Assembly (NCBI GenBank): GCA_015999985.1
Contig: JAECRA010000013.1
Coordinates: forward strand, 1-64,000
Reading direction: 5' to 3'
Length of the DNA: 64,000 nucleotides
Origin: Comamonadaceae bacterium
GTDB taxonomy: Bacteria; Pseudomonadota; Gammaproteobacteria; Burkholderiales; Burkholderiaceae_C
Made by a program: the position numbers and the translations under genes. Numbering within the stretch: position 1 is the first letter of the stretch; every line of letters starts with the position of its first letter. This document shows, in pieces, positions 35,486 to 47,161 of this stretch. A model generated the notes under the pieces. That model was given only the letters and a program-made list of their open reading frames with translations. It was not told where the DNA came from and searched no databases.

Positions 35486-38400
35486 GCGGCAGATGTCTGA
35501 GAGTGGGGGTCAGTCCCGTGGGGCGCTGCTGTTGGCGATGGCTCCGCATCGTCAACACGAGACCGGCTCTTGAACCAGCTGCGAACCAGCAGGAAGAACA
35601 CCGGAACCAGGAACAGCCCCAGAACGGTGGAAGCCACCATGCCGCCCAGCACCGCCGTGCCGATGGCATTGCGCCCCCCTGCACCCGCGCCAGTTCCTAT
35701 GGCCAATGGCAGCACGCCAAAGCCAAAAGCCAATGACGTCATGAGGATGGGGCGCAGTCGAATGCGAACGGCTTCCACGGTCGCATCAAACACATCTTTT
35801 CCTCGCTCTTGCAGCTGCACCGCAAATTCCACGATCAAGATGGCGTTCTTTGCCGCCAGCCCTACCGTTGTCAACAAGCCCACCTGGAAATAAACGTCGT
35901 TGGTCAGGCCCCGTGTGTAAGTCGCCAGCAAGGCCCCCACCACACCCAGTGGTACGGCCAAAATGACGGAGAAAGGTACCGTCCAGCTTTCATACAGCGC
36001 GGCCAGACACAGGAAGACGAAAAGAATGGAGATGGCGTAAAGAAGCGGTGCCTGAGCGCCTGACTGACGCTCCTGCAACGAGGCTCCGATCCACTCATAG
36101 TCAATGCCGCTTGGCATTTCCTTGAGAATGTCCTGAACGATCTGCATGACCAATCCGGAGCTGACGCCCGGTGCGGCGTTACCGGCTAACTCGTACGACG
36201 GTGCACCGTTGTGGCGCACCAACTGGGGAGAACCGTACGCCCAGTACGAAGTAGAAAAAGCGCTGAAAGGCACCATTTCGCCATTTCTGTTCCGCACGGT
36301 CCACTTCGCAATGTCTTGCGGCAGCATCCGGTGCTCGGCGTCGCCTTGGATATACACCCGCTTGACGCGGCTGTTGTTCAAGAAGTCGTTCACATAGGTG
36401 CCGCCCATTGCACTGGAAAGCACGCTGTTGATGTCCGCATAGGACAGATTCAGCGCCGCAGCTTTTCGGTCGTCGATGGACAGCCGTAGCTCCGCAGCGT
36501 CATCCAGGTTGGTGGTGCGCACATTGGTCAGCTCTGGACGTTTGCGCGCCTCTGAAATGAATTTGTCCTTCGCTGCCAGAAGGGCCGAGTGCCCCAGGTC
36601 GTTCATGTCCTTAAGCTGGAAGCTAAACCCTGCACTCGATCCCAGTCCGCGTACCGCAGGGGGCATGTTCACGAAAATGCGAGCATCTCGGATAGAAGCC
36701 ATATCACGCGTTGCCTTACCGGCAATGGCTGAAGCCGACTGCTCTGTCAGAGGTCGCTCAGCCCAAGGTTTGAGACGCACAAACCCGCGTGCCGAACTCT
36801 GGTCGCCGCTCAGCCCCGAAACCTGGTTGAAGCTGATGACATCGGGCTGCTTGGCAAAGTACTCTCGCACCTGATCCAGAACATCCTGCAAGCGCGCATC
36901 CGCTGCACCAGAGGGCAGATTGATGTTGACCGTGATATAGCCTTGATCCTCTACCGGCAAGAAGGACGTCGGCAAACGGGCGAAAAGCAGCCATGCTACG
37001 CCCATGATAGCCAGGAAGACCAAAAGTGCCCGTTTGGAGCGACGCAGTATGCCTGCCACCCCCTTTTGATAGCGGTCCGCCGTCGCGTCAAAGTGATGGT
37101 TGAACCAGCGAAAAAAACGATCGCTCAAGCCAAAGAGGCCTCGGCGCGGGGTCGCATGGGCGTCCATGTGGGCTGGAGGCTTCAAGATGGTGGCGCACAA
37201 GGCGGGAGTCAGCGTCAAAGCAACAAAGACCGAGAGCGCCATGGCCGCCACGATGGTGATCGAGAACTGTCGATAGATCACCCCGGTAGAGCCACCAAAA
37301 AATGCCATGGGTACAAACACTGCGGACAATGTCACTCCAATACCTACCAAGGCTGGCGTGATTTCTCTCATCGAATGCCGAGTTGCCTCTTTCGCGGGCA
37401 TGCCAGTCTCATGCATGACACGCTCAACGTTCTCCACAACCACAATGGCGTCATCCACCAAGAGTCCAATGGCCAGCACCATGGCAAACATGGTCAAGGT
37501 GTTGATGGAATAGCCAGCGGCAGAAAGGATGCCCAAGGTTCCCAGCAGCACCACAGGCACGGCAATCGCAGGGATCAGAGTGGCGCGGAAATTCTGCAGG
37601 AACAGGAACATCACCAGCACGACCAGGATCATCGCCTCACCCAGCGCCATTACCACTTCTTTGATGGACGCGCGAACAAACGGCGTGGAATCCGAGCTGA
37701 CGAAATAATCAATCTCGTTGGGGAAGAATGGCTTGAGCTCAACCAGCTTGGCAGCTACGCGGTCAGACACCTCCATCGCGTTGGCGCCATCTGCCAGCAC
37801 GATGCCCATGCCGGCGCCTGCCAGGCCATTGATCTTGGACTGGACAGTGAGGTTGTCCGCGCCCAATTCAACCCGCGCCACATCTTTGATCGTGACCACA
37901 GAGCCGTCTGTGGACGTTTTCAGTACGACATCCTCGAATTGTTCGACGGTTTGCAGTTTGGTGCGGGCAGTGATGGTCGCATTGAGCTGCTGGTTCTCGA
38001 CCGCCGGCAGGGCGCCCAATTGACCTGCCGAGACCTGCGCGTTCTGCGCATTGAGCGCGCTGATCAGGTCTGAGGGCATCAACGCGTACTTCTGAAGCGA
38101 TGCGGGATCCATCCAGATCCTCATGGCATAAGGAGAGCCGAAGACGCTGACGTCGCCCACACCATCGATGCGGGCGATCACATCTACCAGGTTGGCATTC
38201 AGGTAATCGCCTATGTCCACTCTGCCCATAGAAGGATCGGTGGAATAGAAACTGTAGGTGACCAGGAAATCCTGACCGCCTTTATTGACGAACACGCCGC
38301 GGCTTTTGACAGATTCCGGAAGCCTGTTGGTGGCCGCCTGCAGCTTGTTTTGCACCTGCACCTGCGCCACGTCAATATTGGTGCCAGGGGCAAACGTCAA

Positions 38401-38673
38401 TGTGGTTCTGGCTCGCCCCGAACTGTCAGCAGTGGAGGTCATATAGAGCATGTTGTCTATGCCCTTGAGCTGCTGTTCAATGATCTGGGTGACCGAGTTC
38501 TGCACTGTTTCCGCAGAAGCGCCGGTGTACTGAGCGCCAATGGTCACTTGTGGCGGGGCAATCTCGGGGTATTGCTCAAGCGGAAGCTTGAAGATAGACA
38601 ACGCCCCCGCAAGCATGATGATGATGGCAAGGACCCATGCAAAGATGGGCCGGCTGATAAAAAACTGGGCCAT
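35482..38673 (-). CDS. Efflux RND transporter permease (AcrB/MexB, HAE1 class)
   Basis: Proton-driven inner-membrane multidrug exporter, 1063 aa with twelve helices and two large periplasmic loops. Visible motifs: MAQFFISRPIFAWVLAIIIML at the N-terminus, the proton-relay pair in AIGLLVDDAIVVVENV, SVFVPMAFFGGSTGVIYRQF, and in the second half GLAAKNAILIVEFA. The loop phrase FVRLKPWAER is typical of hydrophobic/amphiphilic exporters. The fusion protein gene lies 18 bp upstream and the outer-membrane gene overlaps downstream. No regulator gene is adjacent. Confidence 0.97.
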   Translation of the reverse strand: MAQFFISRPIFAWVLAIIIMLAGALSIFKLPLEQYPEIAPPQVTIGAQYTGASAETVQNSVTQIIEQQLKGIDNMLYMTSTADSSGRARTTLTFAPGTNIDVAQVQVQNKLQAATNRLPESVKSRGVFVNKGGQDFLVTYSFYSTDPSMGRVDIGDYLNANLVDVIARIDGVGDVSVFGSPYAMRIWMDPASLQKYALMPSDLISALNAQNAQVSAGQLGALPAVENQQLNATITARTKLQTVEQFEDVVLKTSTDGSVVTIKDVARVELGADNLTVQSKINGLAGAGMGIVLADGANAMEVSDRVAAKLVELKPFFPNEIDYFVSSDSTPFVRASIKEVVMALGEAMILVVLVMFLFLQNFRATLIPAIAVPVVLLGTLGILSAAGYSINTLTMFAMVLAIGLLVDDAIVVVENVERVMHETGMPAKEATRHSMREITPALVGIGVTLSAVFVPMAFFGGSTGVIYRQFSITIVAAMALSVFVALTLTPALCATILKPPAHMDAHATPRRGLFGLSDRFFRWFNHHFDATADRYQKGVAGILRRSKRALLVFLAIMGVAWLLFARLPTSFLPVEDQGYITVNINLPSGAADARLQDVLDQVREYFAKQPDVISFNQVSGLSGDQSSARGFVRLKPWAERPLTEQSASAIAGKATRDMASIRDARIFVNMPPAVRGLGSSAGFSFQLKDMNDLGHSALLAAKDKFISEARKRPELTNVRTTNLDDAAELRLSIDDRKAAALNLSYADINSVLSSAMGGTYVNDFLNNSRVKRVYIQGDAEHRMLPQDIAKWTVRNRNGEMVPFSAFSTSYWAYGSPQLVRHNGAPSYELAGNAAPGVSSGLVMQIVQDILKEMPSGIDYEWIGASLQERQSGAQAPLLYAISILFVFLCLAALYESWTVPFSVILAVPLGVVGALLATYTRGLTNDVYFQVGLLTTVGLAAKNAILIVEFAVQLQERGKDVFDATVEAVRIRLRPILMTSLAFGFGVLPLAIGTGAGAGGRNAIGTAVLGGMVASTVLGLFLVPVFFLLVRSWFKSRSRVDDAEPSPTAAPHGTDPHSQTSAA

Positions 38674-38691
38674 GTGCGGGGTACTTCTAGG

Positions 38692-39933
38692 TTACTTCTG
38701 TTGATTCGCAGCGCGCAGCGCGGCAGCGGCGGCCTGCGGGTCCACCTTTTTGTCGGCGCTCTGCGGGCGATCACCGCCCTCCACAGCCTTCACCTTGTCA
38801 CCTGGCTTCACGCGCTGAAAGCCGTCAATGACCACGCGGTCACCGTCCTGCAAGCCAGTCTGCACCAACCAATCGCTACCGATGGCTCGGCCCAGCTCCA
38901 AAAATCGCTTTTCTACCGTGCTGTCTTCTTTCACGAGCAGAACGCTGGCGCGACCCTTCAAGTCCAGGGAAACAGCCCGCTGAGGCAGAAGGATGGCATC
39001 AGGCGCCAATCCGGTAGGAAGTTTGGCCTGAACATACATGCCGGGCATTAGCACGCCATCAGGGTTGGGAAACACCGCACGCAACGTCACGGTTCCCATG
39101 GTGGGGTTGACGATCAGGCCAGAAAAACGAAGCTTGCCTTCATGCTTGTATTCGCTTCCATCTTCCAGAGCAATGCGAACAGACATCTGCTCGCCTTCCA
39201 GCTTCTGGTAGAGCCCGGCCGCCAGATCGTTCTTGAGCTTGAGCAGTTCGGACGTGGACTGCGTGAAGTTCACGTACATCGGGTCCATCTGCACGATTTC
39301 AGTGAGCGGCGTGGTCTGATTGGCCGTCACCAGCGCACCGGGGGTCACGCTGGATAGGCTAATGCGCCCGGAAATAGGCGCCTCAATACGGCTGTAGCGC
39401 AAGTTGATACGCCCATTTTCCAAAGTGGCCTTGGCCACCGCGACGTCCGCAGCAGATTGTTTGACTGCGGCCTGGCTTTCCTCAAACGCCTGTTGGCTGA
39501 TGGCGGTGATCTTGACCAGTTCCGCATTGCGCCGGGCTGTGGCCTCCAGGGTTCGCTGGCTGGCCTCCGCTTTCGCGAGTACCGCCATGGCACTGGCCTC
39601 CGCAGCACGAAGGCTGGCAGCGTCCAACTGATAGAGCTGTTGGCCCTGCTTGACCAGCGCGCCCTCCGTAAACAGGCGTTTTTGCACAATACCTGTGACC
39701 TGTGGACGCACCTCAGCGCTCAGGAAAGCTGAGGTGCGGCCTGGCAAGGTGGCGTCCAGCCGCTGGCTTTGCTTTTTAAGCACGGTGACACCCACTTCAG
39801 GCACACGAGGCTGCGCCTGGGGGGCAGGCGCACTTTTGCCACAGCCGCTGAGCACCGCAATTCCCAGCGCAAATGCCGCCCAAACAGCTGTGCGTGGCTG
39901 CTGCGCCCGAACCTGCGCATGACCAAGCGGCAT
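38692..39933 (-). CDS. Efflux RND periplasmic adaptor subunit (AcrA/MexA type)
   Basis: Membrane-fusion lipoprotein linking permease and outer-membrane channel. From the ATG at 39933 it has a lipoprotein signal (TAVWAAFALGIAVLSGCG). Next come the lipoyl half-motif (LPGRTSAFLSAEVRPQVTGIV), an alpha-hairpin coiled coil (AEASAMAVLAKAEASQRTLEATARRN...), and the second half (RYSRIEAPISGRISLS), then the beta-barrel. The open frame continues to 40041 with ATGs at 40041 and 40020, but those starts would put about 30 extra residues ahead of the signal. 413 aa from the chosen start. First gene of the operon. Confidence 0.93.
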   Translation of the reverse strand: MPLGHAQVRAQQPRTAVWAAFALGIAVLSGCGKSAPAPQAQPRVPEVGVTVLKKQSQRLDATLPGRTSAFLSAEVRPQVTGIVQKRLFTEGALVKQGQQLYQLDAASLRAAEASAMAVLAKAEASQRTLEATARRNAELVKITAISQQAFEESQAAVKQSAADVAVAKATLENGRINLRYSRIEAPISGRISLSSVTPGALVTANQTTPLTEIVQMDPMYVNFTQSTSELLKLKNDLAAGLYQKLEGEQMSVRIALEDGSEYKHEGKLRFSGLIVNPTMGTVTLRAVFPNPDGVLMPGMYVQAKLPTGLAPDAILLPQRAVSLDLKGRASVLLVKEDSTVEKRFLELGRAIGSDWLVQTGLQDGDRVVIDGFQRVKPGDKVKAVEGGDRPQSADKKVDPQAAAAALRAANQQK

Positions 39934-40234
39934 TCCCAGCCGGCGTCGGGGTAATGGCTGGATCGGTTGCAAATCCGCTGCGTTTCTCTTGAAAAAACGC
40001 CTGGTTGACGTGGCAAGCATTATTGGAAATCCGGATATCAATGAGCCGTATTCTTAGGGCGCAATGTTGATTTGTGTAAAGCGGCGGGCTAAATGTAAAC
40101 GCAAGTTGCGATGGATGCACGCATAGTTACAGAACGGGCGTGGAGTTATGCGCAGTTGGTGCTGACGCGAGCAGCCAATGCCTGCAAACCAGCATTAAGA
40201 CTGACTGAACACGCTTTTGTTCCGGACTTTGCAA

Positions 40235-43200
40235 TTAGCGCTCGAGCACTCTTTTAAGCGCCTCTCCAGTATGGGTGCCAATCTTCACTACAGCTTCGGG
40301 CGTCCCCACTGCCACAACGCGACCACCGCCATCGCCTCCCTCTGGTCCGAGGTCAATGACCCAGTCGGCTTCAGCAATAAGGTCCAGATCATGCTCAATG
40401 ACCAATACGCTGTGACCGCCATCAACCAGACGATGCAACACATGAATAAGCTTTTCCACATCCTGCATATGCAAGCCGACCGTTGGCTCATCCAGAACGT
40501 AAAGCGTGTGCGGCGCCTTCTGGCCTCTTCTTCCCACATCGTCACGCACCCGCGCCAGCTCCGTCACGAGCTTGATGCGCTGCGCTTCACCCCCTGAAAG
40601 CGTCGGTGAGGGCTGGCCCAGAGTAAGGTAGCCCAGCCCCACGTCTTTAAGCAGCTGCAACGGGTGCGCGATATTGGGCATGGTGCTGAAAAAGCCCACC
40701 GCTTCATCCACCTCCATGCGCAGCACATCGCCGATGCTTTTACCGCGCCAGGTTACGGCCAGGGTTTCAGGATTGAAGCGCGCGCCATGGCACACCTCGC
40801 ATGGCACTTTCACGTCTGGCAGGAAGCTCATTCCGATGGTGCGCATGCCCTGGCCTTCGCAACCCGGGCAGCGCCCCTCGCCCGTATTGAAGCTGAATCT
40901 TGCCGGGCTGTATCCGCGCGCTCGCGCCTCCAGAGTTTCGGCGAACAACTTGCGCACCGTGTCCCAGAAACCAATGTAGGTGGCGGGGCAAGACCTTGGT
41001 GTCTTGCCGATGGGAGTTTGATCGACCTCGAGTACGCGGTCGACTGTTTCGAAGCCGCGCAGGCCCTTGCATCCCACCAGCGGCGGCGCCTTGCCGGCGT
41101 CCATGGCGTCGCGTCCGGCCTTGGTGGAACGTTGACCCACCCAGGCAGCCACGTTGGCCAGCAACACGTCACGTGCCAAAGTCGATTTTCCTGAACCACT
41201 GACTCCGGTAACTGCGACCAGGCGCTTGAGAGGCACGGCCACGTCGACGTTTTTCAGGTTGTGCAGATTAGCTCCCAGGACCGACAGCGTGGTCTCTGGG
41301 GAAAATTCCACCGGACGGCGCGGCTGAGCGGGGTGACGCATCGCATCGCGCAGGTAACGGCCCGTGGCGGAATCCGACGCGGCTTCAAGGTCAGCGGAGG
41401 TCCCCTGCGCAACCAAATGCCCGCCGCGCACTCCAGCGCCGGGTCCGATGTCAATCAAATGTTCGGCTTGGCGGATAGTGTCTTCATCGTGCTCCACCAC
41501 CACCAGCGTGTTGCCTTTGTCGCTCAGCGTTTGCAGTGCGTTCAGCAAGATGCGGTTGTCGCGTGCGTGAAGACCGATGGTGGGCTCATCCAGCACGTAG
41601 CAAACGCCTTGCAGGTTGCTACCCAGCTGTGCGGCCAGACGGATACGCTGAGCCTCACCGCCGCTCAGTGTTGGTGCGCCACGGTCCAGGGTCAGGTAGT
41701 CCAGCCCCACCTGCTTGAGAAAATCAAGGCGGCTCTTGATCTCCGGGACCAGGTCGCGGGCAATGTCCGCGTCACGTCCTGTGAGGTGAAGGCCCTCAAA
41801 CCAGTTGCGCAAGTCTTGCACGCTGAGGTGCGCGAGATGGGCAATGCCTATGCCCTGGTCAGGCGCCGTCTCCGCCGCGGAGCCCGGCGCTTCCAGCAGC
41901 ACCGAGCGCGCCGTAGCGTTCAAACGAGTGCCGTGGCAGGTGGGGCAGGCTACATCCGCGACATCTTCTACATCCGGCTCTGCAAATGTCTGCTCCCGAC
42001 CCTTCTGGTCGTCGGCCAAGACGGAGTCGTCGAGTACCTTGCGTTGCTCCTTGGTCAGCTTGACCCCCGTTCCCACGCAGTCCGGGCACCAGCCGTGCTT
42101 GCTGTTGTAGCTGAACAAGCGTGGATCAAGTTCGGCGTAGCTCGTCGAGCAGATGGGGCATGCCCGCGTTGTGGAAAAAGCATCTGCACGGCCAATGTCT
42201 TTTGTTGACCTGCCCTCTTGCATGGCAGGGCCCAAGCCATCCAGATCGCTCAGCACGTGGACCACGCCTTTGCCGTGCTCCAGCGCCCGGGCAATGGCTT
42301 GACGCAGTTGCGTCTCGTGGGCAGGCGACACGACCAGGCTCAATACCGGGAGTTCGATATTGTGTTCCTTGAAGCGGTCAATTCGAGGGAAGCCAGTGGT
42401 GGGCAGAAACTCGCCATCCACACGCAGGTGGGTGTAACCGCGTGGCCGCGCCCAGTCAGCCAACTCGGTATAGACACCTTTGCGGCCGACGACCAAAGGA
42501 GCCAACAGGCCAATGGTCTGATCGCGATAGCGCGTCATGATCTGGGCAGCAATGCGCTCAGGGGTTTGCGGCTGTACCGCAGCGCCGTCGTGAATGCAGT
42601 GCTGCACACCCAACTTCACATACAACAGGCGCAGGAAGTGCCACACCTCGGTCGTCGTGCCCACCGTGCTCTTGCGACCACCACGGGACAAGCGCTGTTC
42701 AATCGCCACCGTAGGCGGTATGCCATAGACGGCATCCACATCAGGCCGACCCGCAGGTTGCACGATGCTGCGCGCGTATGCGTTGAGCGACTCCAGATAG
42801 CGCCGCTGACCCTCGTTGAACAAAATGTCAAAAGCCAGCGTGGATTTGCCCGAACCCGACACCCCGGTGATGACGTTGAACTTGCCGCGCGGGATTTCCA
42901 CGCTGATGTTCTTCAGGTTGTGCTCGCGCGCATGAATGATTTCGATATTGTTCGAGCGCTGAACCTGAGGCGGCGCGGGCAAATACCCAGCAGGGGCTTC
43001 TTTAACACTGAGCGCAGACCGATTAGCCATCAGGCTTTCATACTCGCGCAACGCTGCGCCGGTATGAGATTGAGGGTGACGAGCGACTTCGTCCGGAGTG
43101 CCTTGCGCTACCAGTTCACCACCTGCCTCGCCGCCTTCGGGCCCAAGATCAATCAGCCAGTCGCTGGCGCGCATGACATCGAGGTTGTGCTCGATCACGA

Positions 43201-46003
43201 TCAAGGAATGGCCGGCATCCAGCAGCTTGCGGAATGCACGCATGAGCTTGGCGATGTCGTCGAAATGCAAGCCTGTGGTGGGCTCGTCGAACAGAAAAAG
43301 CGTGCCCTTGGTGGCCTTGGGTTGCCTGCTCGCTGTGCTGCTCTTGGCCGCTTCAGCCAGAAAGCCCGCCAGCTTCAAGCGCTGAGCTTCGCCCCCGCTC
43401 AAAGTGGGCACGGGCTGGCCCAGTTTGACATAGTCAAGGCCCACGTCTACCAGCGGCTGCAGCACCCGGACGACCTCACGGTCACGCGCAAAAAGGCCCA
43501 CGGCTTCGGCCACCGTCAGATCCAGCACGTCGGCCACGTTCAGGAACACGCTCCCGCGCTCTGCGGTGTGCCGCTCAATGGTGACTTCAAGGATCTCAGG
43601 CCTGTAGCGCTTGCCATCGCAATCCGGGCATCGAAGGTACACATCAGAGAGAAACTGCATCTCCACGTGCTCAAAGCCAGAACCTCCGCAGGTAGGGCAG
43701 CGCCCATCGCCTGAGTTGAAGCTGAACTTGGCCGCTGTATAGCTGCGCTGGCGGGCCAGCGGTGCGTCGGAGAACAGGGTGCGAAGGGCATCCCAGGCTC
43801 CCACATAACTGGCGGGGTTGGACCTTGCCGTCTTGCCAATAGGCGATTGATCGACGAAGACCACTTCGCTGAGATGGTCAGCTCCGAGCAGTCGCTCGTG
43901 CGCCCCCGGGGACTCCGTGGCCTTGCCAAAATGCCGGAGCAAGGCAGGCGCGAGGATGTCCTGGATCAAGGTAGATTTTCCGGAACCGGAAACACCCGTC
44001 ACAGTGACCAGGCGCTGCAAGGGGAAATCGATGGAGACGTTCTTGAGGTTGTGCTCTGTTGCACCTTCCAGAATCAGCCTGGGGGTGTTTTCCGCCACGG
44101 GACGGGCCAAGCCGCTATCGATGGTTTTTCGGCCACCTAGATAGGCACCGGTGAGGGTGTCGGCTCCGCGCAATTGCTCGGGTGTTCCGTCGAACACGAT
44201 ACGTCCGCCCAGCGTGCCTGGGCCGGGGCCAAAATCAAGCACACGATCTGCGGCCATCATCACCGCAGGATCATGCTCGACCACCACAAGCGTATTGCCC
44301 GCGTTCTTGAGCCGCTGCATGGCCTGCGTGATGCGGTCCATGTCGCGCGGGTGCAAGCCGATGCTGGGCTCGTCCAATACAAAAAGCGTATTGACGAGCG
44401 AAGTGCCCAAGGCGGTGGTCAAGTTGATACGCTGAACCTCACCACCGCTCAGCGTCCGGCTCTGGCGATCGAGTGTGAGGTACCCAATGCCCACGTCGCA
44501 AAGGTATTTCAGTCTTGCCTGGATTTCCTCAAGAATCAGTTTGAGGGCCTGAGCGCTCGCATTGGCGGTTTTGGCCTCTACCGCATGCTCTTCTGCATTG
44601 CCCAAGCGCGCGAAAAACCGCTGCAAGCGCTCCAGGGGCAGTAGCATCAGATCGTGTAGGCAAAGCCCGGGCAAGGCTTCCAGCTGCTCGCGAGACCACG
44701 CGACGCCCACTGGCATGAAGCGCTGGTTGGGAGGCAACTCTGCATCCGCATCGGAGCGCGTACCTACGCGCCATAGCATGCTCTCCAACTTCAACCGCGC
44801 CCCACCGCAATCAGGACATGTGGTGTAGCTGCGGTACTTGGACAGCAGCACCCGGATGTGCATCTTGTAGGCCTTGCTCTCCAGATATTTGAAGAACCGG
44901 CGAATGCCATACCACTGCTTGTTCCAGTTGCCTTCCTTGAAATTGGGGGTTCCTTCGATCACCCAGCGTTGCTGGTCAGCCGTCAGCTTGCTCCATGGCG
45001 TGTCGCGCGGAATGCCCGCGGTCTCTGCATGGCGCATGAGGTCGTCCTGGCACTCGCTCCAGGCCGGCGTCTGGATGGGCTTGATCGCGCCCGCACGCAA
45101 AGTAAGGCGTTGGTCAGGGATCACCAAACCCCAATCTACGCCGATCACACGTCCAAACCCGCGGCACGATTCACACGCACCGACGGCCGAGTTGAACGAG
45201 AACATCGAAGGAATGGGCTCGCGATAGCGCAAATCGCTGTCTGGGCAATGAAGGCCCGTGGAGAAGCGCCACAGATCAGGCTCGCGCTCTTCGCGCAGGG
45301 CATACACATTCAAACGCCCCGCTCCGCGCTGCAATGCCACTTCGATCGCCTCGATGACCCGCGCGCTCTCGGCATTGCTCATGCGGAAACGATCGGCCAC
45401 CACGTCCAGGACTTTGTTGGTGCGCCCATCAGTTGCCACAACTTCCCGCTCGGCCTGCACCTTGGTGAAGCCGCTAGCAGATAGCCATTGCTCGACTTCC
45501 TGCGCAGAAGTCCCCCCAGGCAACTCTACCGGGAAAGTCACCACCAACCTGGGATCGCTCAACTGCGCCGCCCGCTCGGCCAGCGTGGTTGCGATGGTCT
45601 CAGGGGTGTCATGCCGTACTGGCTGCGCAGTCTGGGTGTCGAACAACTGGCCCGCACGCGCAAAAAGCAGCTTGAGGTGATCATTCAGCTCCGTCATTGT
45701 GCCGACCGTGGACCGCGAACTGCGCACCGGGTTGGTCTGATCAATGGCGATGGCTGGGGGCACCCCTTCCACTTTGTCCACCGCAGGCTTGTCCATGCGG
45801 TCGAGAAACTGGCGTGCATAGGCACTAAAGGTTTCAACGTAACGGCGTTGCCCCTCCGCATAAAGGGTATCAAACACCAAGCTCGATTTTCCTGAGCCAC
45901 TAGGGCCAGTGACCACCGTCAACTCACCGGTGCGGATATCGAGATCGAGATTCTTCAGATTGTGCTGGCGAGCACCGCGTATGCGGATCAGCGGAGAAGA
46001 CAT
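40235..46003 (-). CDS. uvrA: Double-length UvrA excinuclease subunit (tandem UvrA-UvrA)
   Basis: 1922 aa, about twice the size of normal UvrA (about 940), made of two complete UvrA modules (about 1-985 and 1015-1922). Four Walker A motifs (GPSGSGKSS then three GVSGSGKST), four ABC signatures (TLSGGE-QR) and four Walker B ([36 protein letters not shown]) are present. Zinc-finger cysteines are intact in module 2 (CPICSTSY...CPDC) and in both ABC-II zinc fingers, but in module 1 finger 1 reads C253-x2-S256...C277-x2-C280, so one ligand is missing. UvrA recognises bulky DNA lesions and loads UvrB. Whether this form replaces or supplements a normal UvrA elsewhere cannot be seen here. Confidence 0.96.
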   Translation of the reverse strand: MSSPLIRIRGARQHNLKNLDLDIRTGELTVVTGPSGSGKSSLVFDTLYAEGQRRYVETFSAYARQFLDRMDKPAVDKVEGVPPAIAIDQTNPVRSSRSTVGTMTELNDHLKLLFARAGQLFDTQTAQPVRHDTPETIATTLAERAAQLSDPRLVVTFPVELPGGTSAQEVEQWLSASGFTKVQAEREVVATDGRTNKVLDVVADRFRMSNAESARVIEAIEVALQRGAGRLNVYALREEREPDLWRFSTGLHCPDSDLRYREPIPSMFSFNSAVGACESCRGFGRVIGVDWGLVIPDQRLTLRAGAIKPIQTPAWSECQDDLMRHAETAGIPRDTPWSKLTADQQRWVIEGTPNFKEGNWNKQWYGIRRFFKYLESKAYKMHIRVLLSKYRSYTTCPDCGGARLKLESMLWRVGTRSDADAELPPNQRFMPVGVAWSREQLEALPGLCLHDLMLLPLERLQRFFARLGNAEEHAVEAKTANASAQALKLILEEIQARLKYLCDVGIGYLTLDRQSRTLSGGEVQRINLTTALGTSLVNTLFVLDEPSIGLHPRDMDRITQAMQRLKNAGNTLVVVEHDPAVMMAADRVLDFGPGPGTLGGRIVFDGTPEQLRGADTLTGAYLGGRKTIDSGLARPVAENTPRLILEGATEHNLKNVSIDFPLQRLVTVTGVSGSGKSTLIQDILAPALLRHFGKATESPGAHERLLGADHLSEVVFVDQSPIGKTARSNPASYVGAWDALRTLFSDAPLARQRSYTAAKFSFNSGDGRCPTCGGSGFEHVEMQFLSDVYLRCPDCDGKRYRPEILEVTIERHTAERGSVFLNVADVLDLTVAEAVGLFARDREVVRVLQPLVDVGLDYVKLGQPVPTLSGGEAQRLKLAGFLAEAAKSSTASRQPKATKGTLFLFDEPTTGLHFDDIAKLMRAFRKLLDAGHSLIVIEHNLDVMRASDWLIDLGPEGGEAGGELVAQGTPDEVARHPQSHTGAALREYESLMANRSALSVKEAPAGYLPAPPQVQRSNNIEIIHAREHNLKNISVEIPRGKFNVITGVSGSGKSTLAFDILFNEGQRRYLESLNAYARSIVQPAGRPDVDAVYGIPPTVAIEQRLSRGGRKSTVGTTTEVWHFLRLLYVKLGVQHCIHDGAAVQPQTPERIAAQIMTRYRDQTIGLLAPLVVGRKGVYTELADWARPRGYTHLRVDGEFLPTTGFPRIDRFKEHNIELPVLSLVVSPAHETQLRQAIARALEHGKGVVHVLSDLDGLGPAMQEGRSTKDIGRADAFSTTRACPICSTSYAELDPRLFSYNSKHGWCPDCVGTGVKLTKEQRKVLDDSVLADDQKGREQTFAEPDVEDVADVACPTCHGTRLNATARSVLLEAPGSAAETAPDQGIGIAHLAHLSVQDLRNWFEGLHLTGRDADIARDLVPEIKSRLDFLKQVGLDYLTLDRGAPTLSGGEAQRIRLAAQLGSNLQGVCYVLDEPTIGLHARDNRILLNALQTLSDKGNTLVVVEHDEDTIRQAEHLIDIGPGAGVRGGHLVAQGTSADLEAASDSATGRYLRDAMRHPAQPRRPVEFSPETTLSVLGANLHNLKNVDVAVPLKRLVAVTGVSGSGKSTLARDVLLANVAAWVGQRSTKAGRDAMDAGKAPPLVGCKGLRGFETVDRVLEVDQTPIGKTPRSCPATYIGFWDTVRKLFAETLEARARGYSPARFSFNTGEGRCPGCEGQGMRTIGMSFLPDVKVPCEVCHGARFNPETLAVTWRGKSIGDVLRMEVDEAVGFFSTMPNIAHPLQLLKDVGLGYLTLGQPSPTLSGGEAQRIKLVTELARVRDDVGRRGQKAPHTLYVLDEPTVGLHMQDVEKLIHVLHRLVDGGHSVLVIEHDLDLIAEADWVIDLGPEGGDGGGRVVAVGTPEAVVKIGTHTGEALKRVLER

Positions 46004-46246
46004 GAGGTGGGTCCAACGGGTAGAGGCCGGAAATTCTATGCCTCATACGTTAACCTTGCCTGCGCCAGTTCAAGTTCCAGGCATATCCGGAAGATACTCC
46101 GCACTGACTTGCGGAAGCTGGCTTCATAAAAGAGCCGTAGGAGTCGCCCAACACCTAGGGAAATGCAAGTTCATCGGGTTCGCGATCAGATGTAACTCAT
46201 TGCTCGCGTCCGTCGGGCTTAATCGCACAAGAGACGATCATTGAAC

Positions 46247-46281
46247 AGACTCTGCAGCGTACTGCGTACTCCGCAGAGTCT
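46247..46281 (-). terminator. Hairpin downstream of the HU-like gene
   Basis: A perfect 9-bp inverted repeat AGACTCTGC...GCAGAGTCT with a 17-nt loop region, 9-43 bp past the HU-like stop codon. There is no real U-tract, so termination is only probable. The rest of the 286-bp gap to uvrA shows no gene. Confidence 0.45.
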
Positions 46282-46289
46282 ATTGATGC

Positions 46290-46886
46290 TTAGGCTGCTG
46301 CGTCCTTGAGCTTTTTCAGAGCACGCGCTTTGATGCGCACGCTAGCTGGCTTGGCTGGAAACCAACGCTCTTGACCCGAGAAAGGGTCTTTGCCAAAGCG
46401 CTTCTTCTTGGCTTCAATTTTCTGCACACCAATCTTGAGCAGGCCTGGCAATGTGAATTCGCCTTGACCTTTCTTGTGAACGGCGCCGAGCACGGTGGCT
46501 TCGAGCGCAGCCAACACGGCCTTGACGCCTTTGGATTCCACGCCTGACTGTGTAGCCAGATGCTCAACCAATGCAGCCTTGGTGAAAGCTTCCTTCACAG
46601 GCTTGATGACTGCGGAAGTTTTTGCCACAGGTGCTGCTGCCTTCTTCGCTGGAACAGCTTTCTTTGCAGGAACGGCTTTAGTCACAGGCTTGGCCGCAAC
46701 GGTTGGCTTCTTTGCAGCCTTAGGTGCAGCGGCGGGCTTTTGAACTGCTTTTGCCACGGGTGCTGGCTTCTTGACAGCCTTGGTCACTGGAGCGGCTTTC
46801 TGAACAGCCTTGGTCACAGGGGCAGGCTTCTTGACGGCCTTTGTCACAGGGGTTGGTTTCTTGATGTTCTTCGTCGCAGTCGCCAT
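46290..46886 (-). CDS. HU-family DNA-binding protein with histone-H1-like N-terminal tail
   Basis: Two parts. Residues 1-95 form a Lys/Pro/Ala/Val-rich tail built from repeats of the type KKPAPVTKAV/QKPAAAPKA/PAKKA, resembling eukaryotic H1 tails. Residues about 98-198 are an HU/IHF-like domain (FTKAALVEHLATQSGVESKGVKAVLAALE..., GEFTLPGLLKIGV, RWFPAKPASVRIKARALKKLKDA). Such fused proteins condense DNA in several beta-proteobacteria. 198 aa. Encoded alone. Confidence 0.92.
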   Translation of the reverse strand: MATATKNIKKPTPVTKAVKKPAPVTKAVQKAAPVTKAVKKPAPVAKAVQKPAAAPKAAKKPTVAAKPVTKAVPAKKAVPAKKAAAPVAKTSAVIKPVKEAFTKAALVEHLATQSGVESKGVKAVLAALEATVLGAVHKKGQGEFTLPGLLKIGVQKIEAKKKRFGKDPFSGQERWFPAKPASVRIKARALKKLKDAAA

Positions 46887-47043
46887 TTAGTTTCCAGAAA
46901 GTTGGTTTTCAAAATCCTGCCTTTTTTGTGCAGGTGCCCGCATTCTAAGAAACTCTCCTTTTGCAAAGCTGAAAAACACATCAATCAACTCTTGAGAGGG
47001 CCTGAAAAAAGGGCATTTTTTCTCGAATAAGGCACTGCCAGAG

Positions 47044-47073
47044 AAAAAAAAGCCGCCCAAATGGTGGGCGGCT
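47044..47073 (-). terminator. Intrinsic terminator of the MHS transporter gene
   Basis: On the minus strand AGCCGCCCACCATTTGGGCGGCT forms an 8-bp GC-rich stem and is followed by eight U residues. It lies 89 bp beyond the stop codon at 47162. Confidence 0.9.
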
Positions 47074-47161
47074 TTCAATGCGCAACCAATCAGGGAGTCA
47101 AAAAGTCATTGCTTCGATGAATTGATGACTCAATGATTCAGCTGCGCAATCAATCTCACAA

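Noticed and set aside
42218-43714. 498-codon open frame on the plus strand inside uvrA
   Set aside because: It is antisense to a fully conserved uvrA, has no recognisable domain and arises from the codon bias of the real gene.
46290-46886. CRISPR-like periodicity seen in repetitive DNA
   Set aside because: The periodicity is the Lys/Pro/Ala-rich coding repeat of the HU tail; there are no spacers and no cas genes in the window.
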